Assembly: GCF_029873635.1 (NCBI RefSeq)
Contig: NC_080428.1
Span: 65,875,101-65,939,100, forward strand
Length of the DNA stretch: 64,000 nucleotides
Reading direction: 5' to 3'
Source: Malania oleifera
Lineage: Eukaryota; Streptophyta; Magnoliopsida; Santalales; Ximeniaceae
The translations under genes and the position numbers were made by a program. The notes under the pieces are model-generated. The model made no database searches, had not been told where the DNA came from, and worked only from the letters and a program-made list of their open reading frames with translations. Position 1 is the stretch's first letter. Each line of letters opens with the position of its first letter. This document shows, piece after piece, positions 12,593 to 23,433 of this stretch.

Positions 12593-12943
12593 TTTCCCGA
12601 CAACCTCTGTTTTGCGCAGTGTACGTTATGTGTGAGGAGATGAGGTGAATCCATGGACTCAATTAGCTTGTGGTTGTGGTCTTGTGGATAGGCTTATGCT
12701 TTTGGGTGGATTGTTAACATATTGCCCTAACGATTGGGTTACACAGCGTTGAAACTTGAAATTTTAAAATTAAAAAAACAATTACAACTCAATAGATCCC
12801 AATATTTTCCTTATACGCCTCTAATTTGAGCATTATTTCTTTCTTCTTCTTCCTTTTTTATATATTTTTTAAGGATTTAGGGTTATGCAATAGCTTTCAT
12901 CTTAAGAAATAGTGAAGTAGGATATAGCTTTAGGGCTTAGATA
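12593..12943 (-). promoter_or_regulatory. 5' flank and probable promoter of the RBCMT-type gene
   Basis: Only about 350 bases separate the ATG from a SINE insertion. The stretch holds pyrimidine-rich and AT-rich sequence with a TATATATTTTTT string near 12858-12870, about 270 bases upstream of the ATG, a plausible but unproven core promoter. No other gene. Confidence 0.35.
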
Positions 12944-13717
12944 GGGTCCTTCTTCATTTTTTTTTTTTTTGATTATATAGGAGCTTCGGCCACCAACGAG
13001 CCCTTTGGATCCCCTGATGCGGCATCAAATTTACGGATCAACGTCTTCCGTCCCTAGGTCTCGCTGATCAGGGTAAAATCTAGATGTGGACATGGCGTCT
13101 ATGCATCAGTTGGACGTTCGGCCAATCCTGTCACACCCCGACCCCCAAGTGGGTCCTAGGTGTGAATAAAGTAACCTAACACGTCTCTGTATCAATTAAA
13201 ACATACATGATACCACATGCAAAGAGGGTCCGACCCCGTGGGGTGAATAGATGCTCTATATACATGCATACAAACGTCCATACTCATCAAAATACGCAGC
13301 GAAATACGGTCTTTTCTACATAACTAGTATCATACCAGAGTCTATACAAGTTAGGATATACATTCTCATAATACCCAACAAACCCCAGGTGTCTACCAAA
13401 ATCATCCCGACAACCTGGATACCAAAACTCGTACCTAATAGGTATGAATAGTAGCTACGACACCCTTGCTTCCAGACGTTAGGATGCTACTCACGGCTAC
13501 CTGAAGGACCTAAAAAACATTGTACGTACATTCGGGGTGAGATACGTTTCAGTAAAGGAGAAAACAGGTTATATCAGTGTGTGACATACCAGTGTTATTT
13601 TACATACTTCATAACAGTATACATACGATATAGTTTGAAATAATTTGTACAGTTTCATACAGTTCCATACAGTTCTAGTATTTTCACAAAACCCATTCCA
13701 GTTTATACGATACCCAA

Positions 13718-13776
13718 ATACATACATACATACATACATACATACATACATACATACATACATACATACATACATA
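13718..13776. repeat. (ATAC)n microsatellite inside the solo LTR
   Basis: About 14 consecutive CATA units; absent from the related LTR at 50961-52833. Confidence 0.9.
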
Positions 13777-13802
13777 AATACGGTCAGTGTCGTCACACTA
13801 GT

Positions 13803-14212
13803 TTGCAACTACACAAGGTCACCTCGTCTTACAGCGATTACATTGCTACATACGCAACTAAGCTGCGATGACCAAGACCCAATAGTGATTACATTGCTCC
13901 ATACGCAACTACACAAGGTCACTTAGTCTCACATCGATTACATTACTATATACGCAACTACAATGCGACGACTCAGGCCCAATAGTGATTACATTGCCAC
14001 ATACGCAACTACTCAAGGTCACCTAGTTTCACAGTGATTACATTACTACACACGCAACTATGAAGTGACGACCTAGGCCCATAATAATTACATTGCCACA
14101 TATGCAACTACACAAGGTCACCTAATCTCACCACAATTACATTGCCACATGCACAACTACGTTGCGATGACTTAGGCCCACAGTGATTACATTGCTACAT
14201 ACGGTGTAGAAC
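13803..14212. repeat. Tandem array of about 50-bp units, alternating in two types
   Basis: About eight units, each with GCAACTAC near the start and TGATTACATTGC near the end. Two versions alternate: one with ACAAGGTCACCTAGTCTC, the other with GCGATGAC..AGGCCCA. The higher-order unit is therefore about 100 bp. The related LTR at 50961-52833 has at most one degenerate unit, so the array expanded within this copy or subfamily. Confidence 0.8.
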
Positions 14213-15576
14213 ACACCCTTCGGTAACCAGCCGAAACATACTGGTGATATTTCACACCTCGGATATAGAGCTAGCCACTCTCGCCCATGGTAGTTAATCG
14301 ATACATGGTTGTTTTACAAATCCCTGGAATCATTTTGGAACTCATGTTCCTATACATTTCAGTGTACGGTAATAAGCCGCCACATAACTGTTTTACAAAT
14401 ACCTAGAACAAAATACATACAACCATACATACCACACTTATTTGGTTTGCGGCAAATCATAACGTTTACAAATTCAAGTATACAGTTTATGCAAATATGG
14501 ATTACGGTCACCTCAATAATACAGTTTTCCAAACAGAGTAGATATGATACCCAAAATCCCCAATTTTTCTGAAAACTGTAACCCGAAAATCCCGCATTTT
14601 TATCCGATAGATATTCCCAAATAAGTTACCAAAACATACATACGATCGTAGCCTACAAACTTACCGATCCCGATTTCAAAAATAAACTGATATAAACAGA
14701 ATCCCCTTACCTTAACCCGAAATCCAACTACGAACTCTACGGTCCCCAAAACTATGAACCGAGACTCCAAAACCTACAAACCACAGTACAGTACATGCTT
14801 ACAATCTGTATTACTACACATATACTGAATCAGAAATGAAAACCGAGTCTTACTTTGATTTTAGCCCGAAACCCGAAATCCTCCGAAATAAGGTTCTGAT
14901 CCGCTAGAAACGTAGAGAATCCTTCACTGATCTTCGCAGTATCGTTGGATTTACGAATCGACCAACGATCGACAAATAAAACTAGAGAGAGAGAGTGTGG
15001 GGAGAGTTCTAGCGAGAGAGGGAGAGCATTTGAGAAAACTTAGCCCCAAAGCAACCCCGAAAATATCTTTTATAAGCCTTTGACCCGAGAGGTTTCGTCG
15101 ACAAATTGGTGTCCTCGTCGACGAAGTCTTCAGGGATTTCGTTGACGAAACAGCGATTTTGTCGACGAATCCTGCTATTTAAATTTTCCAAACTCTCGGC
15201 TTTCACTCGTCGACGAGCCTTTGAATTTCGTTGACGAGAAGCCTTCAACCTTCGTCGACGAATTATGACTTTGTCGATGAAATCTACACAATTCCATTTT
15301 TACCCCTTTTTTACATAATAAACCCATATATCACGGTTCGGGTTCTTACAAACCCAACCCCCGGGACACAACTTCATTACCATCCACGGTCCCCGCTGGC
15401 TCACAGAGAACTCTCACCATCCACGGTCCCCGCTGGTTTACAGAGTAAACTCTCACCATCCATAGGTATTGCTGGTTCTATGAGTGTATTTACTTGAAAT
15501 TGAACCCCCGATGCTCCTTCTTACTTGCTGATGCCTTTCCACCGCGCCATGCCGTGGGGGTGGGTCCTTATTCATT

Positions 15577-16323
15577 ATTATTAGTAAGATAAGTTGCTTG
15601 AGCGCATTTCCTTTTATTTTTTCCGGTATGTCGCTCCGTGAGCAAGGAGCGAATGAATCTAAAACAGGGTGAAAAAAGTCGAAAGCCCTTCTTTTAAGTT
15701 CCTCCCAAATACATGGCTTACATACCTGGCCGAAGTATACAATAATTTTCTCCTTAAGAAGTAAAATTTAAGAGAGAGAAACTCATTTAAATATTTAAGC
15801 TTTAAAAAATTTTTATGTATAAAAATAAAATGATTATAAAATAAGAAAATAATTGTGTCAAATTGTAGTGTTTGAGTTGGGTTTAGACAGTAAGGTGTTA
15901 TAAGCCCAATTATAATAGCTTATGGTTCCCAATGATAATGACTGTTATGTCGGATGCACCTGTTTTGATAGTTACCATAGAATTAGGTTAGATTGGATTG
16001 AACTCAACTTACCATTAATATTATTCTAACCAATCATTGAACTACAACACCAATTAACTAGGTTAAAGTTTTAAGAAGACCAAAATACCCTTTTGATTCA
16101 ATAGCCAACCTCCTTTGCCTCATCCCTCTCTTATCCTAATGTCACAGCAAAATCACAATCCAATTGTGAAGATCAAGATCCAAGATTTGTATAGATTCAA
16201 TATACGCAACCATTGCTCCCTTCCTCCACTACACATTTTATTTATTCTTCTACAAATTTTATTTATTCTTTCTTTTCACTTTCCCATTTATAGTTCTCCA
16301 ATTTGTGCAATCATGGCATTGGT
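15577..16323. other. Spacer between SINE and gypsy element
   Basis: AT-rich sequence with no gene or recognised repeat. The last five bases (TTGGT, 16319-16323) are the 5' target duplication of the following gypsy element. Confidence 0.5.
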
Positions 16324-16633
16324 TGTAGTGACCCGAAGAATAATAATGTTTAAAGAAGGAGAAAAATGGAAATTTAAAAGGGGGTGACAGCAGGTTTCGT
16401 CGACGAACGTTTTGCGTTCGTTGACGACGTTACATATGGGGCTCGTCAACGAGGACGTGGCTCGTTGATGAGAAGATACCGAGAGGGGTTTTTGGAAATT
16501 TTGAATTTCATCAACGAGGTGTGAGTTCGTCGACGAATGACCTTCTTGACCTCGTCGACGAGATGATGTGGCTCGTCAACGAAGGCCAATGTATAAATAA
16601 CCCAAACTTCATTTTTAGGCTGAAAATCGGCGC

Positions 16634-16684
<51 letters not shown>

Positions 16685-18433
16685 CCTTCGATTTCTCTCT
16701 CTTCTCTCTTAATTTCTGGGTTGGATTTCCACTGGTTCGATAATCCGAAGCCACCACGATACTCCTGGGGAAGTTCTCTATATATCTGCTGGAGTGGATC
16801 GTCGGTGGGACTGAGTTAGAAACCATCCCAAATCTAGGGTAATACTTTCTACTCAATATTTGACTTCCTGACTGTTGTAGAAAGTGTAGTACGCGTAGAA
16901 ATATTGAAATTTAGTTCTGGGAAATACCATTTTCAGGGTGTTGATCGGGAAACCCAACAAGTGTTGAGTTGATTATTTTAGGGAATTTTTAAGAATCAGG
17001 TAAGAGGATAAACTAAGCTAGTAATCTTATGAAAATGTATGTATAATTTTACAATATTTGGTTTTAGGAAAATGGATATATGTATATATATATTTTTTTT
17101 ATGTTGGGAAATACTGTGGTAAATGATGATGTGTTTAAATATACCCACTACCCATTCTGTGTGGCACAAGTAAGATTTATTGTGAAATACCGTTTTCTGA
17201 GGAAATGTAGAGTTTTACAATGGAAAAATCGGCATACGGGCCGAGGATATTTTTATATGATATACTAGCATACGAGCCGAGAATATTTTTATATAATATG
17301 CCGACATATGGGCCGAGCTACTGATATGATATGCCGGCGTACGGGCCGAGCTATGGATGTGATTGAGCCGGGGTACGAGTCGAGCCTCTTATTTGTTATG
17401 TGAAGCGGCGTATAGGCCGTGATTGATAAAATATGAATTGCTGATGTACGGGCTGATGATTTTCACGTTATATATGAAGTGTGATATGATGATAGTGAAT
17501 TGATAATTATTATTATGGAATATTGATGTATTACAGTTTGAAATATGATATATGTTATCAAAACCTGGTTGACTTGGTTTAGGCTTACACTAGACATGGT
17601 ACCGTAGCTATGTGGTCACGATCATTGTGATATTTGTGTTATTGTTGTCGTACGGGGCAGCGTGAGGATGGATAATCGATGTGGTTATTGAAGTGTTGGA
17701 ACCCTAGTGTACGGACCAGTATGGCAGACCCATCGTACTTACAAACATTTATTTTGACTTAGCAATGGTCAGCCAGCCATTATCAGGTCCCGCCTTCGGG
17801 CCACACAACCCAGTCATGTGGGGGTAATATATGACATTAGCCAGCTAACCTACTAGGGTTGTTTTCATATTATTATTATAAGAGATGGATTATGTTTATG
17901 GAAACTTAGTATGTTCTGCTATGCTATGACTTTACATGTTTTTCCCATAAATGTTATAAACAGTTTATATATACATATATTTATGTATGCTTCTATGTAT
18001 AACACAGAAAAACTCATGTTGCCACACACTGGTATTAGTTTATTTCCTCTTACTGAGAGGTGTCTCACCCCAAATTATTTGGATATTTCTGGATTCCCAG
18101 ATAGGAGAGCGGATAAAGCCCCGCTGAGATAGTGTTAGCTGATCTGCCCTTTTTAAAGGGTGAGCTTTTTGGTAAGGTCAAATATTTTTTGTGGGAAACG
18201 ACCCTAAGATTGGTTTTTGATGTTTTGGGAATCGTATTATGGATTCAGTAAACTCTGGTTTTTGTATTTAATGATATTTTAGGTTATATATAATTTTATG
18301 TTTTCTTGTTGCTTAGGCTTCCGCATTGTACTTTCAATATATCCTTGGTACCCACGGGTATAGGTGGATAATGATCTGATAGGTTTATTTTTTTGGGTTT
18401 AAAAGAAAATGGTAAAATGAGCAGGTCGTTACA
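16324..18433 (+). repeat. 5' LTR of the gypsy element
   Basis: Begins TGTAGTGACCCG and ends GGTCGTTACA. U3 holds palindromes TTCGTCGACGAA (16396-16407), the same again at 16526-16537, and CTCGTCGACGAG (16551-16562), followed by TATAAATA (16592-16599) and a (CT)n run (about 16640-16682). Farther on are the CGTACGGGCCGAG tandem repeats (17225-17460), the CCCGCCTTCGGG hairpin (17789-17800) and the inverted repeat TGAGAGGTGTCTCA (18054-18067). Confidence 0.92.
17225..17460 (+). repeat. Mid-LTR tandem repeat, about 35-40 bp unit
   Basis: About seven degenerate units built on GGCGTACGGGCCGAG followed by TATTTTTATATGATATGCC. The 3' LTR (24240-24320) has about three. Confidence 0.8.
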
Positions 18434-18435
18434 GT

Positions 18436-18450
18436 TTGGTATCAGAGCCT
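18436..18450 (+). promoter_or_regulatory. Primer binding site, initiator tRNA-Met type
   Basis: TTGGTATCAGAGCCT, two bases after the 5' LTR end, carries TGGTATCAGAGC, the complement of the 3' end of plant initiator tRNA-Met. Confidence 0.92.
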
Positions 18451-18737
18451 AGGTTGCTAGGTTCTGTAGACTTTAGAATGCAGCGGGAATGATACCAGAG
18501 TATAGGAAAAAGATTTAAGGTCTTGTTCTACAGTCTAGAGGCAGGACTTCTGTGGTAGTTTCTGTTTTTTTCGTGGGGTGGTGAATTCAGGAAAACCATA
18601 GTAAGCTATTGTCAGGTTATGTTCCTAGAATATAGGACTAGGGTTAGAAATAAGTTGAGATTGTTAAGATAAGAGGTTAGGTTAGGTGGGTAAAACTATA
18701 AGGATAGGATTTCGGAGTTGCATTTGTCGTTTTTAGG

Positions 18738-20473
18738 ATGGATCCAGGAAGAGGTAGTGCCCATGCGAGTGGTAGTGATGGAGCAGGGCCCTCGACTGTA
18801 GGCGGGACTGATTCTGACGCAGTTTTACGCAGCGTGGCTCAGCAGGTTATGACTGAGATCGCTAGGAGCTCCAGAGAACAGGGTGCTCCATCTGTAGGCC
18901 ATAGGTGCACTATTGAGAAGTTTACAAAGATGAATCCTTTGATATTTTTAGGGGGAGTTGATCCTGCAGCCACTGAGAATTGGATGTAGGAGATTGAGAA
19001 GATCTTGGCTGTGCTGCAGAGTACACAGGAGCAGAGGGTCCTCTTCGCCACCTATAAATTGGCAGGGGAGGCTGAGAGATGGTGGATTGCAGTGAAGCTG
19101 CTAAAGCAGTAGAGGACTACGCTGATAGTCATGACTTGGGACCGGTTTAAAGAATTATTCTTTGATAGGTATTTTCCAGCTACTATCAGGGAGGCCAGAG
19201 TGGAAGAGTTTCTGAGTCTGAAGTAGGGACAGTTATCAGTCCAGTAGTATGCGATGCGTTTTATAGAGCTCTCTCGTTTCGCTCCATATATTGTTCCTAA
19301 TGAGGTGAAAAAGGTGAGACAATTTGAGAGAGGTTTGAGGCGAAGTATACTTAAGCAGGTGGCAGTGCTGAAGATACATGACTTAGCAAGCGTATGAACG
19401 CAGAGGAGCAGGGATAGAAGAAGAGATCTGCATCATCAGGCTTTCAGTAGGGTTTTAGGCAGGGTCAGTGGAGGAGAGGAAACTATGGCAGAGGATAGAG
19501 GCAGGTGGCTGGAGGTCATGAGGTGCAGGTGGTACAGAATCCTCCTATCTGTCAGACATGTGGGAGGAGGCACCGAGGGGAGTGTCCGCTAGGGCGAGTT
19601 GTCTGCTATCGCTGCAGTAGACAGGGGCATTTGATGCATGATTGCCCTACACCACCAGATGTTGCTTCTACCCCTAAACTTGCTCGAGGAGGTTATCAGG
19701 CACCACGTGGAGGCCAGCAGAGGAATATTGCTCCAGCCAGGGTTTTTGCTCTGACACCGGTTGATGCTGAGGCAATCGTCGACGTGGTGATAGGTACAAT
19801 TAATATGTTTTCATTTAAAGTTATTACACCATTTGACTCAGGGGCCACACACTCATTTGCATTTGTGGGATGTGTTAAATTGTGTGGGGCTGAAACACAG
19901 TTATTAGATGTTGAACTACTAGTGACTACACCAACCGGGTCAGTAGTGAGGTGTAGTAGGGTACTCCGTGGCTGTCCAGTTGATGTTCAGAGAAGAATTT
20001 TGTCAGCTGATCTGATAGTGCTTAACATGTATGGGTTTGATATCATTTTCGGCATGGATTGGCTAGCAACTAATTCTACCATTATAGATTGTTGGGAAAA
20101 AGAAGTGATATTCGGACCTCCAGGTATACCAGAATTCAAATTTGCGGGGTCACGAGTGCAATCTCTACCTCAGATGATCTCAGCTATTCAGGTGAGAAGA
20201 CTACTCCTGAATGATTGTCAAGGGTTTATGGCTGTTGTGAAGGAGGTGTCAGATAATGAATTGAAACTTGCTAGCACGCTCGTAGCAAAAGAGTTTATAG
20301 ATGTTTTTCCTGATGAGCTACCAGGTTTGCCACATGATCAGGAGGTAGATTTTCCTATTGATCTACTTCTAGGTACAACACCGATTTCTAAAGTACCTTA
20401 TCGAATGGCACCAGTAGAGTTAGAAAAATTGAAAAATCAGCCCCAGGATTTGCTTGATAAGGGCTTCATATGA
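18738..20473 (+). pseudogene. gag-pro: gypsy gag and protease region with in-frame stops
   Basis: ATG at 18738 ([17 protein letters not shown]) opens gag. In-frame stops follow, for example at WM*EIEK near 18987 and twice near 19220-19250 (CAG to TAG in each case). The nucleocapsid zinc knuckle CYRCSRQGHLMHDC lies near 19597-19640, intact CCHC. The aspartic protease motif FDSGATHSF is at about 19831-19857 with its catalytic D intact. Frame 19505-20473 also covers the linker to RT (LPGLPHDQEVDFPIDLLLGT, about 20320-20380), ending at a CGA to TGA stop (20472). Confidence 0.9.
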
Positions 20474-21706
20474 CCTAGTGTGTCTCTGTGGGGAGCTCCA
20501 GTTCTATTTGTGAAGAAAAAGGATGGGTCTATGAGGATGTGTATAGACTATAGAGAGATTAATAAAGTGACTATCAAGAACAAGTATCCTCTACCCCATA
20601 TAGATGATTTGTTTGACCAGCTCTAGGGTACACGGGTGTATTCTAAGATCGACCTCAGGTCAGGCTACCATCAAGTAAAGGTAAGAGTAGAAGATGTATT
20701 GAAGATAACTTTTAGGACTAGGTATGGGCATTATGAGTTCCTTGTTATGCCATTTGGTCCGACAAATGCTCCTGTGATATTTATGGATTTGATGAATAGG
20801 ATTTTTCATCCATATTTAGATCAGTTTGTGGTTGTTTTTATTGATGATGTACTGGTCTATTCAAGGAGCTACGAGGAGCATGGGATACATTTGAGGCAGG
20901 TTTTGCAGATGCTCAGGGAGAAGAAGTTGTATGCAAAGTTTAGTAAATGTGATTTCTGGCTCAATAAAGTTGTGTTTCTGGGGCATATTATCTCAGGTGA
21001 TGGTATTTCTGTGGATCCCAGTAAAATTGATGTGGTAGTGAATTGGGCTTGACCAAGGAACGTCCAGGAGATTAGGAGTTTCTTAGGGTTAGTTGGGTAT
21101 TACCGTCATTTTGTAGAGGGATTTTCAGCATTATCAGGGCCTCTGACACAACTGACTAAGAAGAACGTCAGATTTGAGTGGGATGACAGCTTTGAGCAGA
21201 GTTTTGAGGAGTTGAAGCAAAGACTCGTCACGACACCAGTATTCCCGTTAGGGGGTGAGGGTTATACTATCTACAGTGATGCATCCTTGAAGGGACTTGG
21301 TTGTGTACTGATGAAGCATGGTAGAGCAGTGGTTTATGCCTCCAGGTAGATGAAAGGGTATGAAAAGAACTACCTTACTCATGATTTTGAATTAGCTGCA
21401 GTAGTGCACTCCTTAAAGATTTGGAGGCATTATTTGTATGGCGAGCGGTGTGAGATCTTTTCCGACCACAAAAGTTTAAAGTACTTTTTCACTCAAAAGG
21501 AATTGAATATGAGACATAGAAGGTGGTTGGAACTTATTAAAGACTTTGACTGCACTATCAGTTATCACATAAGGAAGGCGAATGTGGTAGCTGATGCTTT
21601 GAGTAGGAAGTCTGTGGGACCAGCGTTGGTGATTATGGAGATCCAGTATTTGATAATAATGGATCTGGAGAGACTCGACATCGAATTGGCTAAGAGTGGT
21701 TCTTAG
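20474..21706 (+). pseudogene. pol: gypsy reverse transcriptase and RNase H, with stops
   Basis: Recognisable RT blocks: [20 protein letters not shown] (about 20510-20570), [12 protein letters not shown] (20639-20674) and the catalytic FIDDVLVYS (about 20837-20863), intact. RNase H follows: YSDASLKGLGCVL (about 21271-21310), [21 protein letters not shown] and [11 protein letters not shown] (about 21461-21491), then [11 protein letters not shown]. Stops at about 20626 (DQL*GT), 21051 (NWA*PR) and 21348 (ASR*MK) are single C-to-T changes of Gln or Arg codons. Confidence 0.92.
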
Positions 21707-23178
21707 GCTCTTGTTTCTAGTTTAGTGGTACAACCTACTCTGCAGGAAATGATTAAAGCTGCTCAGAAAGAAGACCCATAATTAGTAGAGGTAATGGATA
21801 AAGTGCAGAGTGGTCAGGGGGAGGAATTCAGTATTGCAGATGACGAAACTTTGCGGTTCCATTCTAGATTATGCATTCCTGCTGATACTAACATTAGGAA
21901 GACCATCTTAGGGGAGGCTCATAGATCTTTGTACACAGTTCACCCTGGAAGCACGAAAATGTATAGGGATCTACGAGAGTCGTATTGGTGGAGTGGTATG
22001 AAGAGAGAAATTGTCGAGTATGTAGCTCAATGTTTGATATGTCAGCAGATAAAAGATGAGCACCAGAGGCCAGCCGGTCAATTGCAGCCACTTTTCATTC
22101 TAGAGTGGAAGTGGGATCATATATCTATGGATTTTGTGCCAAGGCTGCTGACGGCATTGCATCGCTAGAATGCCATTTGGGTGATTGTTAACCATTTGAC
22201 TAAGACCACCCATTTCTTACCTATCAAGATCAGTTACTCCCTCAATCGTTTGGTATAGATTTACATTCGGGAAATAGTTCGTCTTCATGGAGTGCCGGTA
22301 TCTATTATGTCAGATCGAGACCCGCGTTTTACGTCACGTTTTTAGAAGAGTATACAGGAAGCCTTGGGATCTCAGTTATTATTCAACCCGACATTCCATC
22401 CCCAGTCAGACGTATAGACTGAGAGGATGATACAGATTCTAGAAGATATGCTCAGAGCATGTGTATTAGACTTTGGGGGTAGTTAAACTCAATTCATGCT
22501 ACTAGTGGAATTTGCATATAATAACAGTTATTAGTCTAGCATTGGTATGACACCTTTTGAGGCGCTTTGTGGTAGGAGATGTCGTTCTCCTTTATTTTGG
22601 GATAAAATGGGTGAGTGGACAGCAATGGGACCAGAACTTGTTCAGCAAGCGCATGATAAGGTTCAGCTTATCAGAGACAGAATCGGTGAAACTCAGAGCT
22701 GACAAAAGAGTTATGTAGATACCCGGCGCAGAAAATTGGAGTTTGAAGTTGGTAATAATGTATTTTTAAAAATAACTCCGCTAAAGGAGTTATGCGATTT
22801 GAGAAGAAGGGTAAACTTAGCCCTAAGTTCATTGGCCCATTCGAGATTCTAGAGAAAATGGGGCCAGTGGCCTACAGGCTAGCTTTGCCACCTGCGTTAT
22901 TCAGGATGCACGACGTATTCCATATTTCTATGTTGAGGAAATACGTCCCACACGCTTCTCATATTATCAGTTATGGTGAATTAGAACTTAGTGATTCGCT
23001 AGCCTATGAGGAGGTACCAGTGCAGATTCTAGATAGAAGAGAACAGGAACTACGTAATAAGAAGATTCCTCTGGTAAAAGTTTTGTGGAGGAACCATGCA
23101 ATAGAAGATGCTTCTTGGGAGCTCGAGGAACATATTAAACATAAATACCCGCGATTGATCCAAGAAGTTCAGGTGTAA
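21707..23178 (+). pseudogene. pol: gypsy integrase and chromodomain-like C-terminus, with stops
   Basis: The H2C2 zinc-binding region (HRSLYTVHPGS..CLICQQIK) is at about 21918-22050. The catalytic core spans about 22120-22560 (DRDPRFTS near 22315; stops at 22166, 22344, 22418 and others). The C-terminal frame 22792-23178 contains GPFEILEKMGPVAYRLALP and DVFHISMLRKY, then a chromodomain-like module ILDRREQELRNKKIPLVKV, WRNHAIEDASWELEE, ending at 23178. In chromoviruses this module targets integration to marked chromatin; activity here is not expected. Confidence 0.88.
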
Positions 23179-23433
23179 TTAGGAAATGTAAATAAATATA
23201 TAGTATTTATTTTGTAGCTACATGTAATACTTTAGTTAGTAAGAGGTATTTTAGTTTTGGGAGAAATTTTCTTTTGGTATATGTAATCTCCCAAGACTTG
23301 GAATGTAATCACGGTATTCCTCCGCCATAAGTGAGGGTAAGTAATAAAATAAGTAGACTGTTTTGCCTTTAAGGGGGGGTTGTGTTGTATGAATGGTAAA
23401 TTTCAAGGATAAAATTTTATAAGGAGGGGAGAA

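Larger units (their letters stand above)
13129..15350 (-). mobile_element. Solo LTR (gypsy-type family A), minus orientation, inserted in the SINE
   Basis: Ends are TGTCACACCCC and GGTTCTTACA. The flanking 5-bp TSD is AATCC (13124-13128) and AACCC (15351-15355), one mismatch. It interrupts the SINE exactly at these positions. Read on the minus strand it has GTCGAC-core palindromes (about 15095-15260), then TATAAAAG (15074-15067), a GA/CT stretch (about 14985-15025), a mid-LTR tandem array, and the inverted repeat TGAGATACGTTTCA (13538-13551). Related to the solo LTR at 50961-52833. No internal coding domain, hence a solo LTR. Confidence 0.85.
12959..15561 (-). mobile_element. tRNA-derived SINE, minus orientation, split by a solo LTR
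   Basis: The two halves (15561-15351 head, 13128-12959 tail) align with the uninterrupted SINE copy at 33087-33503. The head has the pol III B box as GAAATTGAACC on the plus strand (15496-15506) and the A box as CCACCGCGCCA (15539-15549). The 3' end is a poly(A) tail (T-run on plus, about 12957-12971). The TSD is GGGTCCTTCTTCATT (12944-12958) versus GGGTCCTTATTCATT (15562-15576), 14 of 15 matching. Internal about 38-bp repeats (CACCATCCACGGTCCCCGCT) are present three times, against four in the other copy. Own length without the insert is about 380 bp. Confidence 0.88.

Noticed and set aside
13803..14212. Regularly spaced repeats resembling a CRISPR array
   Set aside because: The spacers themselves repeat in an alternating pattern, there are no cas genes, and the array lies within a plant LTR; it is a tandem repeat.
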